From assembly GCF_010730195.1 (NCBI RefSeq), contig NZ_AP022613.1, positions 2,976,001 through 3,040,000 on the forward strand: a stretch of 64,000 nt of DNA, in the 5' to 3' direction. Made by a program: the position numbers and the translations under genes. The notes beneath the pieces were generated by a model. It searched no databases and was not told where the DNA came from. It was given only the letters and a program-made list of their open reading frames with translations. The stretch's first letter is position 1. Every line of letters begins with the position of its first letter. This stretch comes from Mycobacterium conspicuum. GTDB lineage: Bacteria > Actinomycetota > Actinomycetes > Mycobacteriales > Mycobacteriaceae. Shown piece by piece: positions 38,354 to 46,102 of the stretch.

Positions 38354-40858
38354 ATGGCAGTCCACCAGGTCACCGTTGGATATTCCGACGGCACGCACAA
38401 GGCGATGCCGGTGCGGCCTGACCAGTCGATCCTGGAGGCCGCCGAGGAGCACGGTATCGCCATCGTCAACGAGTGCCAAAGCGGGATCTGTGGCACATGC
38501 GTGGCCACGTGCACCGTTGGCCAGTACGAGATGGGACGCACTGAGGGGCTGTCCGATGTGGAGCGCGAGGCGCGAAAGATCCTGACCTGCCAGACATTCG
38601 CCGCGTCTGACTGCCGGATCGAATTGCAATATCCGGTCGACGACAACGCCGCGCTGCTGGTCACCGGCGACGCCGTGGTGACTCGCGTCGACTTAATATC
38701 ACCAAGCACCGCGATCCTGCGGCTGGATGTCTCGGGTATCGCGGCCTCCCTGGATTACAAGGCCGGCCAGTTCGCTCAGTTGCAGGTCCCAGGCACCAGC
38801 GCGTGGCGCAACTACTCCTACGCCCATCCCGCCGACGGCCACGGCGAATTGGAGTTCATCATTCGGCTGCTGCCGAGCGGCGTCATGTCCGACTACCTGC
38901 GTGACCGTGCGAAACCCGGTGACCGTATCGCCGTGCGGTGCAGCAAGGGCAACTTCTATCTGCGCCCGATCGTGCGCCCGGTGATCCTCGTCGCGGGCGG
39001 TACCGGATTGTCGGCGATCCTGGCGATGGCCCAGAGCCTGAAACGTGATATCGCGCAGCCGGTTTATCTGCTCTACGGGGTGACCTCGGCCGAAGACCTG
39101 TGCAAGCTCGCCGAGCTCGACGAGCTGAGCAGGCGCATCCCCGGGCTGGAGGTACAGGTCATAGTCGCCCGCCCGGACGCGACATGGGGTGGACGGACCG
39201 GGCTCGTCACCGACCTGTTGGAGCAGCGAATGCTGGCGGGCGGTGACGCCGACGTCTATCTGTGCGGACCGGCCTCGATGGTGGAGGCCACCCGAACCTG
39301 GTTGGAAACCAACGGCTTTCACGGTATCGGCCTCTACTACGAAAAGTTTGTACCCAGCGGAGCGGCGCTCCGGCGCAATCCGGCCCGTCTCGACCACGCG
39401 CGTCTCGACATCGCTGAGGTGCGCCGTCAGGGCCGCGGCACAGCGGTGGTCATCGGGGGCAGCATCGCCGGCATCGCCGCGGCCAAGGTGTGCACCGAGA
39501 CCTTCGAACAAGTCATCGTTCTGGAAAAGGACGACACACACCGTCGCCGCGAGGGCAGGCCGGGCGCCGCCCAGGGCTGGCACCTCCATCACCTGCTCAC
39601 GGCGGGACAGATCGAGCTGGAGCGGTTCTTCCCCGGCATTGTCGACGACATGGTGGCCGAAGGCGCGTTCAAGGTGGACATGGCCGCCCAGTACCGAATT
39701 CGCTTGGGTGGCAGCTGGAAGAAGCCGGGAACAAGTGACATCGAGATCGTCTGTGCCGGACGCCCGCTGCTGGAATGGTGCGTGCGCCGCCGACTGGACG
39801 ACGAGCCGCGGATCGACTTCCGGTACGAGTCGGAGGTCACCGACTTGGTGTACGACCGCGACACCAACACCGTCATTGGCGTCGCCGTCGCTGGGGACGG
39901 CGAGCCGGAGGTGATTCCCGCCGAGTTCGTCGTCGACGCGTCTGGCAAGAACACCCACGTGCCGCAGTTTTTGGAGCGCATCGGCATTGGGGCTCCCGAA
40001 GTCGAGCAGGACATCATCAACTGCTTCTATTCCACAATGCAGCACCGGGTTCCGCCGGAGCGGCGGTGGCAGGACAAGGTGATGGTGATCTGCTATGCCT
40101 ACCGGCCCTTCGAGGACACCTACGCCGCCCAGTACTACACCGACAGCTCGCGCACCATCCTGTCGACCTCACTGGTGGCGTACAACTGCTATTCGCCGCC
40201 GCGCACCGCGCAGGAATTCCGTGACTTTGCCGATCTCATGCCGTCGTCGGTCGTCGGAGAGAACATCGACGGTCTGGAATCGGCCTCGCCGATCTACAAC
40301 TTCCGGTATCCGAACATGCTGCGCCTGCGCTACGAAAAGAAGCGGAATCTGCCCCGCGCGCTGCTGGCCGTGGGCGATGCGTACACCAGCGCCGATCCGG
40401 TTTCGGGGTTGGGTATGAGCCTGGCGCTCAAGGAAGTTCGTGAGATGCAGGTGCTGCTGGGTAAATACGGTGCGGGACACCGCGACCTGCCGCGCCGGTA
40501 CTACCGGTCTGTCGCCAAGATGGCCGACACGGCCTGGTTCGTGATCCGCGAGCAGAACCTGCGTTTCGACTGGATGAAGGATGTGGAAAAGAAGCGGCCG
40601 TTCTATTTCGGCGTGCTGACCTGGTACATGGACCGCCTGCTGGAGCTGGTGCACGACGATCTCGACGCCTACCGCGAATTCCTGGCCGTCGTCCACCTGG
40701 TCAAACCACCGCTGGCGCTGATGAAACCCGGGATCGCTGCCCGCGTCCTCGGCAAGTGGGCCCGCACCAGATTGTCGGGTGAGAAGACATTGATCGCTCG
40801 CAACTACGAAAACCGTTCGGTACCAGAAGAGCCCGTCGATCAGCTGGTGGGCGCTTGA
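38354..40858 (+). CDS. Ferredoxin-reductase/flavoprotein fusion oxygenase (Rv1937 orthologue)
   Basis: An 834-residue multidomain protein (Rv1937 is 839). Residues 1-95 form a plant-type 2Fe-2S ferredoxin, with C41-x4-C46-x2-C49 and C79. Residues about 100-330 are a ferredoxin-NADP reductase-type domain (WRNYSYAHPADGHGELEFIIRLLPSGVMSDYL for FAD, ILVAGGTGLSAILAMAQ for NAD(P), and VYLCGPASMVEA). Residues about 365-780 are a second flavoprotein with the dinucleotide motif VVIGGSIAGIAAAKV and GDAYTSADPVSGLGMSLALKE, like geranylgeranyl-reductase or PHBH-type enzymes. It could supply electrons to the LLM oxygenase and hydroxylate a substrate itself. The start ATG follows a GAAGGGG stretch. Confidence 0.9.
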   Translation: MAVHQVTVGYSDGTHKAMPVRPDQSILEAAEEHGIAIVNECQSGICGTCVATCTVGQYEMGRTEGLSDVEREARKILTCQTFAASDCRIELQYPVDDNAALLVTGDAVVTRVDLISPSTAILRLDVSGIAASLDYKAGQFAQLQVPGTSAWRNYSYAHPADGHGELEFIIRLLPSGVMSDYLRDRAKPGDRIAVRCSKGNFYLRPIVRPVILVAGGTGLSAILAMAQSLKRDIAQPVYLLYGVTSAEDLCKLAELDELSRRIPGLEVQVIVARPDATWGGRTGLVTDLLEQRMLAGGDADVYLCGPASMVEATRTWLETNGFHGIGLYYEKFVPSGAALRRNPARLDHARLDIAEVRRQGRGTAVVIGGSIAGIAAAKVCTETFEQVIVLEKDDTHRRREGRPGAAQGWHLHHLLTAGQIELERFFPGIVDDMVAEGAFKVDMAAQYRIRLGGSWKKPGTSDIEIVCAGRPLLEWCVRRRLDDEPRIDFRYESEVTDLVYDRDTNTVIGVAVAGDGEPEVIPAEFVVDASGKNTHVPQFLERIGIGAPEVEQDIINCFYSTMQHRVPPERRWQDKVMVICYAYRPFEDTYAAQYYTDSSRTILSTSLVAYNCYSPPRTAQEFRDFADLMPSSVVGENIDGLESASPIYNFRYPNMLRLRYEKKRNLPRALLAVGDAYTSADPVSGLGMSLALKEVREMQVLLGKYGAGHRDLPRRYYRSVAKMADTAWFVIREQNLRFDWMKDVEKKRPFYFGVLTWYMDRLLELVHDDLDAYREFLAVVHLVKPPLALMKPGIAARVLGKWARTRLSGEKTLIARNYENRSVPEEPVDQLVGA

Positions 40859-40872
40859 CAGGGAAGGCGAAC

Positions 40873-41946
40873 ATGTCGCAAGTTCATCGGTTCCTCGACT
40901 GCCGGGGTACGCGGATCCATGCCGTCGAGGACGGCGAAGGACCATTGGTCGTCTTGCTGCATGGGTTTCCGGAATCCTGGTACTCCTGGCGTCATCAGAT
41001 TCCCGCGCTGGCCGCTGCGGGATACCACGTGGTGGCCATCGACCAACGCGGGTATGGGCGCTCATCCAAGTACCGCGTCCAAACGGCCTACCGCATCAAA
41101 GAATTGGTCGGCGACGTGCTCGGAGTGCTCGACGCCTACGGTGTGGACAAGGCGTTCATCATCGGTCATGACTGGGGCGCGCCGGTCGCCTGGACGTTCG
41201 CCTGGCTGCATCCGGACCGCTGCGCCGGGGTGGTGGGGATCAGCGTTCCGTTCGCCGGCCGCGGCGTAATCGGCTTGCCGGGCAGTCCTTTCGGTGAGCA
41301 CCGGCCCAGCGACTACCACCTGGAACTCGCCGGAGAGGGCCGGGTCTGGTATCAGGACTACTTCTCCGCCCAGGACGGCATCATCGCCGAGATCGAAGAA
41401 GACGTGCGCGGGTGGCTGGTCGGCTTGACATACACGGTCTCCGGGGAGGGGATGATCGCGGCAACGAAGGCGGCCGTCGACGCGGGCGTCGATTTGGCAG
41501 CCATGGACCCGGTCGACGTGATCCGCGCGGGCCCGCTCTGCATGGCCGAAGGAGCACGGCTCAAGGACGCCTTCCTCTATCCCGAAACGATGCCGGCCTG
41601 GTTCACCGACGCCGACGCGGACTTCTACACCGGCGAATTCGAGCGTTCCGGCTTCGGCGGCCCCCTGAGCTTCTACCACAACATCGACAACGATTGGCAT
41701 GACCTGGCCGACCAGGAAGGCAAACCACTCGTCCCGCCGGCGATGTTCATCGGCGGCGAGTACGACGTCGGCACCACGTGGGGCGCCGAGGCCGTCGAAC
41801 GCACGCACGAGGTCATGTCCGACTACCGAGGTACCCACATGATCGCCGACGTCGGACACTGGATCCAGCGAGAAGCGCCCGACGAGACCAACCGGCTGCT
41901 GCTCGATTTCCTAGGCGGGCTGGCCTCGGTGACCCGGCCCCGCTGA
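40873..41946 (+). CDS. ephB: Epoxide hydrolase EphB
   Basis: A 357-residue alpha/beta epoxide hydrolase close to Rv1938. The nucleophile Asp100 is in IIGHDWGAPVAW, the acid Asp298 in GGEYDVG, and the base His329 in ADVGHWIQ; the numbering is four less than the M. tuberculosis residues 104, 302 and 333. The lid tyrosines are in RVWYQDYF (Tyr160) and LSFYHNIDN (Tyr268). HGFPESW is the oxyanion strand. It opens epoxides to diols, probably detoxifying lipid epoxides formed by the P450 or LLM enzymes of this region. It belongs to the mel2-like operon, 14 bases after the flavoprotein fusion. The M. tuberculosis gene Rv1939, between ephB and ribA1, is absent here. Confidence 0.95.
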   Translation: MSQVHRFLDCRGTRIHAVEDGEGPLVVLLHGFPESWYSWRHQIPALAAAGYHVVAIDQRGYGRSSKYRVQTAYRIKELVGDVLGVLDAYGVDKAFIIGHDWGAPVAWTFAWLHPDRCAGVVGISVPFAGRGVIGLPGSPFGEHRPSDYHLELAGEGRVWYQDYFSAQDGIIAEIEEDVRGWLVGLTYTVSGEGMIAATKAAVDAGVDLAAMDPVDVIRAGPLCMAEGARLKDAFLYPETMPAWFTDADADFYTGEFERSGFGGPLSFYHNIDNDWHDLADQEGKPLVPPAMFIGGEYDVGTTWGAEAVERTHEVMSDYRGTHMIADVGHWIQREAPDETNRLLLDFLGGLASVTRPR

Positions 41947-41952
41947 GCACGC

Positions 41953-43023
41953 GTGAAAACCACGGATGTGCGTGTGCAGCGCGCGATTACCGCGATGGCT
42001 ACCGGTCAGGCCGTAGTCCTCACCGGCGATACCGAGAGCGACGGCCATCTCGTCTTCGCGGCCGAGGCGGCCACACCGCCCCTGCTCACCTTTGCGATCC
42101 GGCACACCTCGGGCTACGTCCGCGTCGCGTTGCCGGGTGCCGAGTGCACCCGGTTGAACCTTCCGCCCATGTGCCGCGAGGACACGTCGCACTGCGTATC
42201 GGTGGATTATCGCGGTGCGGGCACTGGGATTTCGGCGCGAGACCGCGCCCGGACGATCGCAGCGCTCGGGTCGGCCAGGTCGAACGCATCGGATTTCTCG
42301 CGGCCGGGTCACGTGCTCCCGGTGCAGGCCGACGCGGACGGGGTACTCGGGCGGCGCGCAGCCGCCGAGGCGGCCGTCGATCTGGCTGCTCTCGCCGGAC
42401 GGCGGCGAGCCGCCGCGCTCTGCGAAATCGTCTCCCACCGAAACCCCACCAAGATGGCCCTTGGCGCCGAGTTGGTCGAATTCGCAGTCGAACACGGGTT
42501 GGCCGTCGTCTCGATCGCCGAGCTGGTGGCATACCGACAGCGCACCGAACCGCAGGTGCTCCGGCTGGCGGAGTCGATCCTGCCCACCTGGGCCGGCGAC
42601 TCCCGCGTCATCGGCTTTCGTGACGTGCACGACGGCGGCGAACATCTGGCGGTGATCATCGGCCCGGCGGATGCCGGTATAGCCGTTCCGTTGCATGTCC
42701 ACGTCGAGTGCCTGACGGGCGACGTGTTCGGCTCGAAAGCGTGCCGCTGCGGCGCGGAACTCAACACCGCACTTTCGAGGATGTCGGCCCAGGGGAGCGG
42801 CGTGGTCGTGTACCTGCGTCCGCCGGGACCACCGCGCGCCTGCGGCCTCTACGCACGCAGCGCAACCGCCGATCTTGTGTCGCAGACCGTGACATGGATC
42901 CTGCGTGATCTCGGGGTTTATGCCCTCAAACTTTCCGAGGACATGCCAGGATTTGGCCTTGTCCTATTCGGAGCGATTCGCGAGCACGGCATCGGAGCCC
43001 AAACCTGGGCGGTGGCGGGGTGA
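41953..43023 (+). CDS. ribA1: Degenerate RibA/RibB-type riboflavin biosynthesis protein RibA1
   Basis: A 356-residue fusion of a DHBP-synthase-like domain (residues about 1-195) and a GTP-cyclohydrolase-II-like domain (about 205-356), like Rv1940. The RibB part keeps GAGTGISARDRARTI and RPGHVLPV but the metal-binding E-N-E-G-D reads E-S-D-G-H, and the H-T-E following RxG is A-A-E. The RibA part keeps ECLTGDVFGSKACRCG with the three zinc Cys. The usual E-G-R-G-I-G-L catalytic segment and about 40 residues are missing (replaced by RPPGPPRACGLYARSATADL). It is thus unlikely to be a full RibAB enzyme. It starts at a GTG seven bases after ephB. Confidence 0.8.
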   Translation: MKTTDVRVQRAITAMATGQAVVLTGDTESDGHLVFAAEAATPPLLTFAIRHTSGYVRVALPGAECTRLNLPPMCREDTSHCVSVDYRGAGTGISARDRARTIAALGSARSNASDFSRPGHVLPVQADADGVLGRRAAAEAAVDLAALAGRRRAAALCEIVSHRNPTKMALGAELVEFAVEHGLAVVSIAELVAYRQRTEPQVLRLAESILPTWAGDSRVIGFRDVHDGGEHLAVIIGPADAGIAVPLHVHVECLTGDVFGSKACRCGAELNTALSRMSAQGSGVVVYLRPPGPPRACGLYARSATADLVSQTVTWILRDLGVYALKLSEDMPGFGLVLFGAIREHGIGAQTWAVAG

Positions 43024-43027
43024 CAAC

Positions 43028-43798
43028 ATGACGCATCCGGACCTGGCGGGCAAAGCCGCGATCGTGACCGGAGCGGGCGCCGGCATCGGCTTCGCGGTGG
43101 CCGAGCGCCTCGTCGCCGAGGGTTGCAGTGTGCTCTGCGCCGACATCGACGGTGCCGCGGCCGATGCGGCCGCCGTGAAAATCGGTTCGGGCGCAGTCGG
43201 CCACCGGGTTGATGTCAGCGACGAGCAACAGGTCATTGGCATGGTCGAGGCCTGCGTCGCCGCGTTCGGGGGCGTAGACAAGCTGGTCGCGAATGCCGGT
43301 GTCGTGCACCTGGCTTCGGTCATCGACACCACCGTCGAGGAGTTCGACCGAACCATCGCGATCAATATGCGCGGCGCATGGCTGTGCACCAAACATGCCG
43401 CGCCGAAGATGATCGAGCGGGGGGGAGGCGCCATCGTCAACATGTCATCGTTGGCGGGCCATATCGGCGTCAGCGGCACCGGGGCATATGGCATGTCCAA
43501 GGCCGGGATCAGCCACCTGAGCCGCATCACCGCCGCGGAGCTGCGCTCGTCCGGAATTCGGTCCAACGCCCTATTACCCGCTTTTGTCGACACCCCGATG
43601 CAGCAGACCGCAATCGAGATGTTCGACGAAGCGCTCGGTGACGGCGGCGCGCAGGCGATGATCGCTCGCTTGCAGGGCCGCATGGCAGCACCGGAGGAAA
43701 TGGCCAGCATCGTCGCGTTCCTGCTGTCCGACGATTCGTCGATGATCACCGGAACCACTCAGATCGCCGACGGCGGAACTATCGCCGCGCTGTGGTGA
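43028..43798 (+). CDS. Short-chain dehydrogenase/reductase (Rv1941 orthologue)
   Basis: A 256-residue classical SDR of the same length as Rv1941. The motif TGAGAGIGFAVAERLVAEGC carries the G-x-x-x-G-I-G site, followed by CADIDG (an Asp after strand 2, favouring NAD), NAGV, IVNMSSLAG with the catalytic Ser, and YGMSKAG (Y-x-x-x-K). The ATG at 43028 lies four bases after the ribA1 stop. It is last in the mel2-like operon and converges on mce3R. It may oxidise an alcohol produced by the operon's oxygenase. Confidence 0.9.
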   Translation: MTHPDLAGKAAIVTGAGAGIGFAVAERLVAEGCSVLCADIDGAAADAAAVKIGSGAVGHRVDVSDEQQVIGMVEACVAAFGGVDKLVANAGVVHLASVIDTTVEEFDRTIAINMRGAWLCTKHAAPKMIERGGGAIVNMSSLAGHIGVSGTGAYGMSKAGISHLSRITAAELRSSGIRSNALLPAFVDTPMQQTAIEMFDEALGDGGAQAMIARLQGRMAAPEEMASIVAFLLSDDSSMITGTTQIADGGTIAALW

Positions 43799-43810
43799 CG
43801 ACCGACCGGA

Positions 43811-45007
43811 TCAGCTCGTCAGGATGGACATCGCGATGTCGGTGATCTCGTCCTCGACTCCGGCGTAGCGCGTCAGATGCCATGTCCGAGCGACGTCTTC
43901 GATGAAGCTGATCGCCGCGGCGACGAGCAGGCGCGCCTGGGCGGCACTGCTGGACGGCACCAGCTTCTCGATGAGCCCAATCCACAGGGTCTCACGGTCG
44001 GATTGATTTCTCACGTAACCCTCGCGCACCTCGCTTGAGGCGTACGACAGTTCGGTCACGCACACGGCAACGAGGTCGGGGGCCTCCAGGCTGATCCTGA
44101 CGTGACCTTCGACAAGTCCGCGAAGACGCTGCGCCGCAGGATGATTGGCACGCAATGCGCGGATACACTCGAGGCTCCGCCACTCATCGAGACGGCGGAT
44201 CAGCGCATCGAGGATGGCTTGTTTGGAGGGGAACGAACGGTACAACCCCGGACCGGCGATCCCGGCGCCCTTCCCAATTTCGCTGGTGCTGACGGCCGGA
44301 TAGCCCTGCGCCCGAAACAGTCTCGCGCCCGCGGCCAGTAGGGTTTCGTAGCGAGAGAACAGCACGCCTTCCTCGGCGCGCGAAGCAGCGGCTGCCGGAA
44401 GGGGCTTCAACTCGCTGGCGGGAGGCGTCCTCGCCGCGGCCATACAGGCTTGGTACAGACGGTCCTTCAGCTCGTCGGCCGGAAGCGTCAGATTGTGCCG
44501 TCCAAGGCTGGTGAGCGTGCTGGACACCGCCCACGCTCGCAACTCCGAGTGCTGCGGGCTCAGACCAGACACCTCCAGGTTGACGTTGTCGCGCATGCCG
44601 GCGACGATCGCGTTGATGCGGCGCCGGACCTCTGCACGGTCGTCGTCGTTGAGGTAACGGGCCTCGCGCTGCCACAACACCGTGAGGGCCCGAGATGCGA
44701 CGGCCGCCGCGATCAGGTCCGGTAGCTCGGCGTTCAGCGGGCGAGGTGTCGGCTCCGCCTGGCCATCGGTGAGACGACGGGCGCTCTGGTACTGATCCTG
44801 GCCCGTTCGAATCGCCTCGGCGAGCAACGCCTGTTTGTTGTCGTAGTGGCGATACAACGCGCGCGCGGTGACCCCGGCCGCCTCGGCGATGTCCTCCAAC
44901 TTGACCGAGTGGAAGCCGCGGTCGATGAACAGTCCGACAGCCTGCTCCAGAATCTGCTGCTTTCGGTCCTTTGGCCGGCGCCTAACGGGTTGGACGACTG
45001 TCTCCAT
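43811..45007 (-). CDS. mce3R: Tandem-TetR transcriptional repressor Mce3R
   Basis: A 398-residue protein with two TetR units (Rv1963c has 406). DNA-binding domain 1 (about residues 15-62) is RKQQILEQAVGLFIDRGF with VKLEDIAEAAGVTARALYRHYDNKQALL. Domain 2 (about residues 218-268) is RYETLLAAGARLFRAQGYPAV with TSEIGKGAGIAGPGLYRSFPSKQAIL. The fused double unit is the hallmark of Mce3R, which represses the mce3 operon and the fadE17/fadE18/echA13 and mel2 genes in M. tuberculosis. Here it lies directly after Rv1941 and faces away from the P450 island. It is one of few TetR proteins expected to bind asymmetric operators. Confidence 0.95.
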   Translation of the reverse strand: METVVQPVRRRPKDRKQQILEQAVGLFIDRGFHSVKLEDIAEAAGVTARALYRHYDNKQALLAEAIRTGQDQYQSARRLTDGQAEPTPRPLNAELPDLIAAAVASRALTVLWQREARYLNDDDRAEVRRRINAIVAGMRDNVNLEVSGLSPQHSELRAWAVSSTLTSLGRHNLTLPADELKDRLYQACMAAARTPPASELKPLPAAAASRAEEGVLFSRYETLLAAGARLFRAQGYPAVSTSEIGKGAGIAGPGLYRSFPSKQAILDALIRRLDEWRSLECIRALRANHPAAQRLRGLVEGHVRISLEAPDLVAVCVTELSYASSEVREGYVRNQSDRETLWIGLIEKLVPSSSAAQARLLVAAAISFIEDVARTWHLTRYAGVEDEITDIAMSILTS

Positions 45008-45061
45008 CGACGCGAACCCCCTTCGTGCAAGCCGGAATCACAAATTCTGCCAAAGCATCGC

Positions 45062-45454
45062 CTACAGTTTCATCCCGCTCTGGCCCTCGAAGTCCGCAAG
45101 GTCAAAGTAGTCGCTGAAGCGCGCAATCTTGCCGTTTTTGATCTCGAACACGCCGGTCACCGGCAGCACCACTTTGCGGCCGTCGTTCATGGTGAAGTAG
45201 TCGACGCGCTCCACGAGCACACGGCCGGGCTCAGCGGCCAGGGTGACGATGTCGAGTCTGGCATCGGCGAATACGTCGAGAAATCCCTGAAACATCGCGC
45301 GGATTCCTGCGATGCCCTCGATCGGCTCGACCGGCACGTTGTGGTAGATCGCGTCGTCGGCAAAGCCGCTGCAGATCGTGTCGAGGCTGCGCGCTTGCCA
45401 GGACCCGAGAAAGTCGCGGACGAGCTGCTCGCTGGCTTCCTTGGTATCGGTCAT
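45062..45454 (-). CDS. Limonene-1,2-epoxide hydrolase-like (NTF2-fold) protein
   Basis: A 130-residue NTF2-fold protein resembling limonene-1,2-epoxide hydrolase and EphG. The five family active-site residues can be placed: Tyr37 and Asn39 in AIYHNVPVE, Arg83 and Asp85 in VERVDYF, and Asp115 in RFSDYFD. The Tyr-to-Arg interval is 46 residues as in the Rhodococcus enzyme, and the R-x-D-...-D layout is conserved. It would open epoxides by one-step water attack. It is not in the M. tuberculosis mce3 region. It is transcribed toward mce3R and divergent from the SCP2-like gene. Confidence 0.85.
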   Translation of the reverse strand: MTDTKEASEQLVRDFLGSWQARSLDTICSGFADDAIYHNVPVEPIEGIAGIRAMFQGFLDVFADARLDIVTLAAEPGRVLVERVDYFTMNDGRKVVLPVTGVFEIKNGKIARFSDYFDLADFEGQSGMKL

Positions 45455-45493
45455 CCGGCTGGCTCCTCACGCATCGTCGAACTATCAAAATAC

Positions 45494-45567
45494 ATCACTG
45501 GTACATCAATGCACTATCACGTCGCTATTTATCGATTACGCCGGTATCGAACAATGGTATCAGTGAT
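45494..45567. promoter_or_regulatory. AT-rich divergent promoter with an imperfect long-range inverted repeat
   Basis: ATCACTGGTAC (45494-45504) is a near complement of GGTATCAGTGAT (45556-45567), and ACTATCA occurs twice (45481, 45513). The interval separates the LEH-like gene from the SCP2-like gene, whose ATG lies in the right arm. The arrangement is weak evidence for a regulator site, Mce3R being one candidate. Confidence 0.3.
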
Positions 45568-46102
45568 TGACATATTGGCATCCTCGCGACTGTTCCGGAA
45601 CGACGAATCTCTCCTTCGGGGCATCAAGACTTCCCTTTCGGGGTCTGACCACGGGGTCGCCGCGGTGATTGCATTGCCCATCATGAGCTTCTTCAAAGAC
45701 GGCAGCGAGATCGACAAGTACATCGGCGGCGTCTTCCGCGAGGCCGGAAACCACCCCCGGTCGGGACCCAAATTCCGGGCCGCCAACATCGTCATGCGAG
45801 TGATCTACACCGATCCCGACTTTGAACTCACCGTGGCATTGCGCGAAGACTTTCAAGTCGCCTGCGGCCCAACTGATCTCAAACCGGACGTCACCATGAC
45901 AATGCCTGCCGACGTTGCCGACCAATTCTGGCGCGGCGACTACAACCTCACCATCGGCCTAGCCAAGGGTCAGGTCAAAGCCAAGGGTCCAATCGGCAAG
46001 ATCTTGCGACTCATTCCGCTGACCAAGCCCTTGTTCCCGATGTACCGGGCCCAGATCGCCGAAAAGGACCGAGGGGTCGCCCGCGAAGGGGGGCCCCGAT
46101 GA
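45554..46102 (+). CDS. SCP2 sterol-carrier-like protein
   Basis: A 182-residue protein with an SCP2-like fold: the C-terminal two-thirds runs RAANIVMRVIYTDPDFELTVALREDFQVACGPTDLKPDVTMTMPADVADQFWRGDYNLTIGLAKGQVKAKGPIGKIL, the standard SCP2 strand-helix order. These proteins bind lipids, sterols or their CoA esters. It stops in an ATGA with the aldehyde dehydrogenase start. A lipid carrier next to a dehydrogenase and a P450 suggests substrate hand-off. The ATG at 45554 is the first in frame after the promoter; an upstream ATG at 45509 is possible. Confidence 0.82.
   Translation: MVSVIDILASSRLFRNDESLLRGIKTSLSGSDHGVAAVIALPIMSFFKDGSEIDKYIGGVFREAGNHPRSGPKFRAANIVMRVIYTDPDFELTVALREDFQVACGPTDLKPDVTMTMPADVADQFWRGDYNLTIGLAKGQVKAKGPIGKILRLIPLTKPLFPMYRAQIAEKDRGVAREGGPR

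Noticed and set aside
38699..40045. A 448-codon antisense frame within the ferredoxin-reductase fusion
   Set aside because: No protein motifs and it is fully covered by the convincing plus-strand gene.
44846..45553. In-frame N-terminal extension of the SCP2-like gene
   Set aside because: It runs across mce3R and the LEH-like gene in antisense and has no similarity; the real start is at about 45554.
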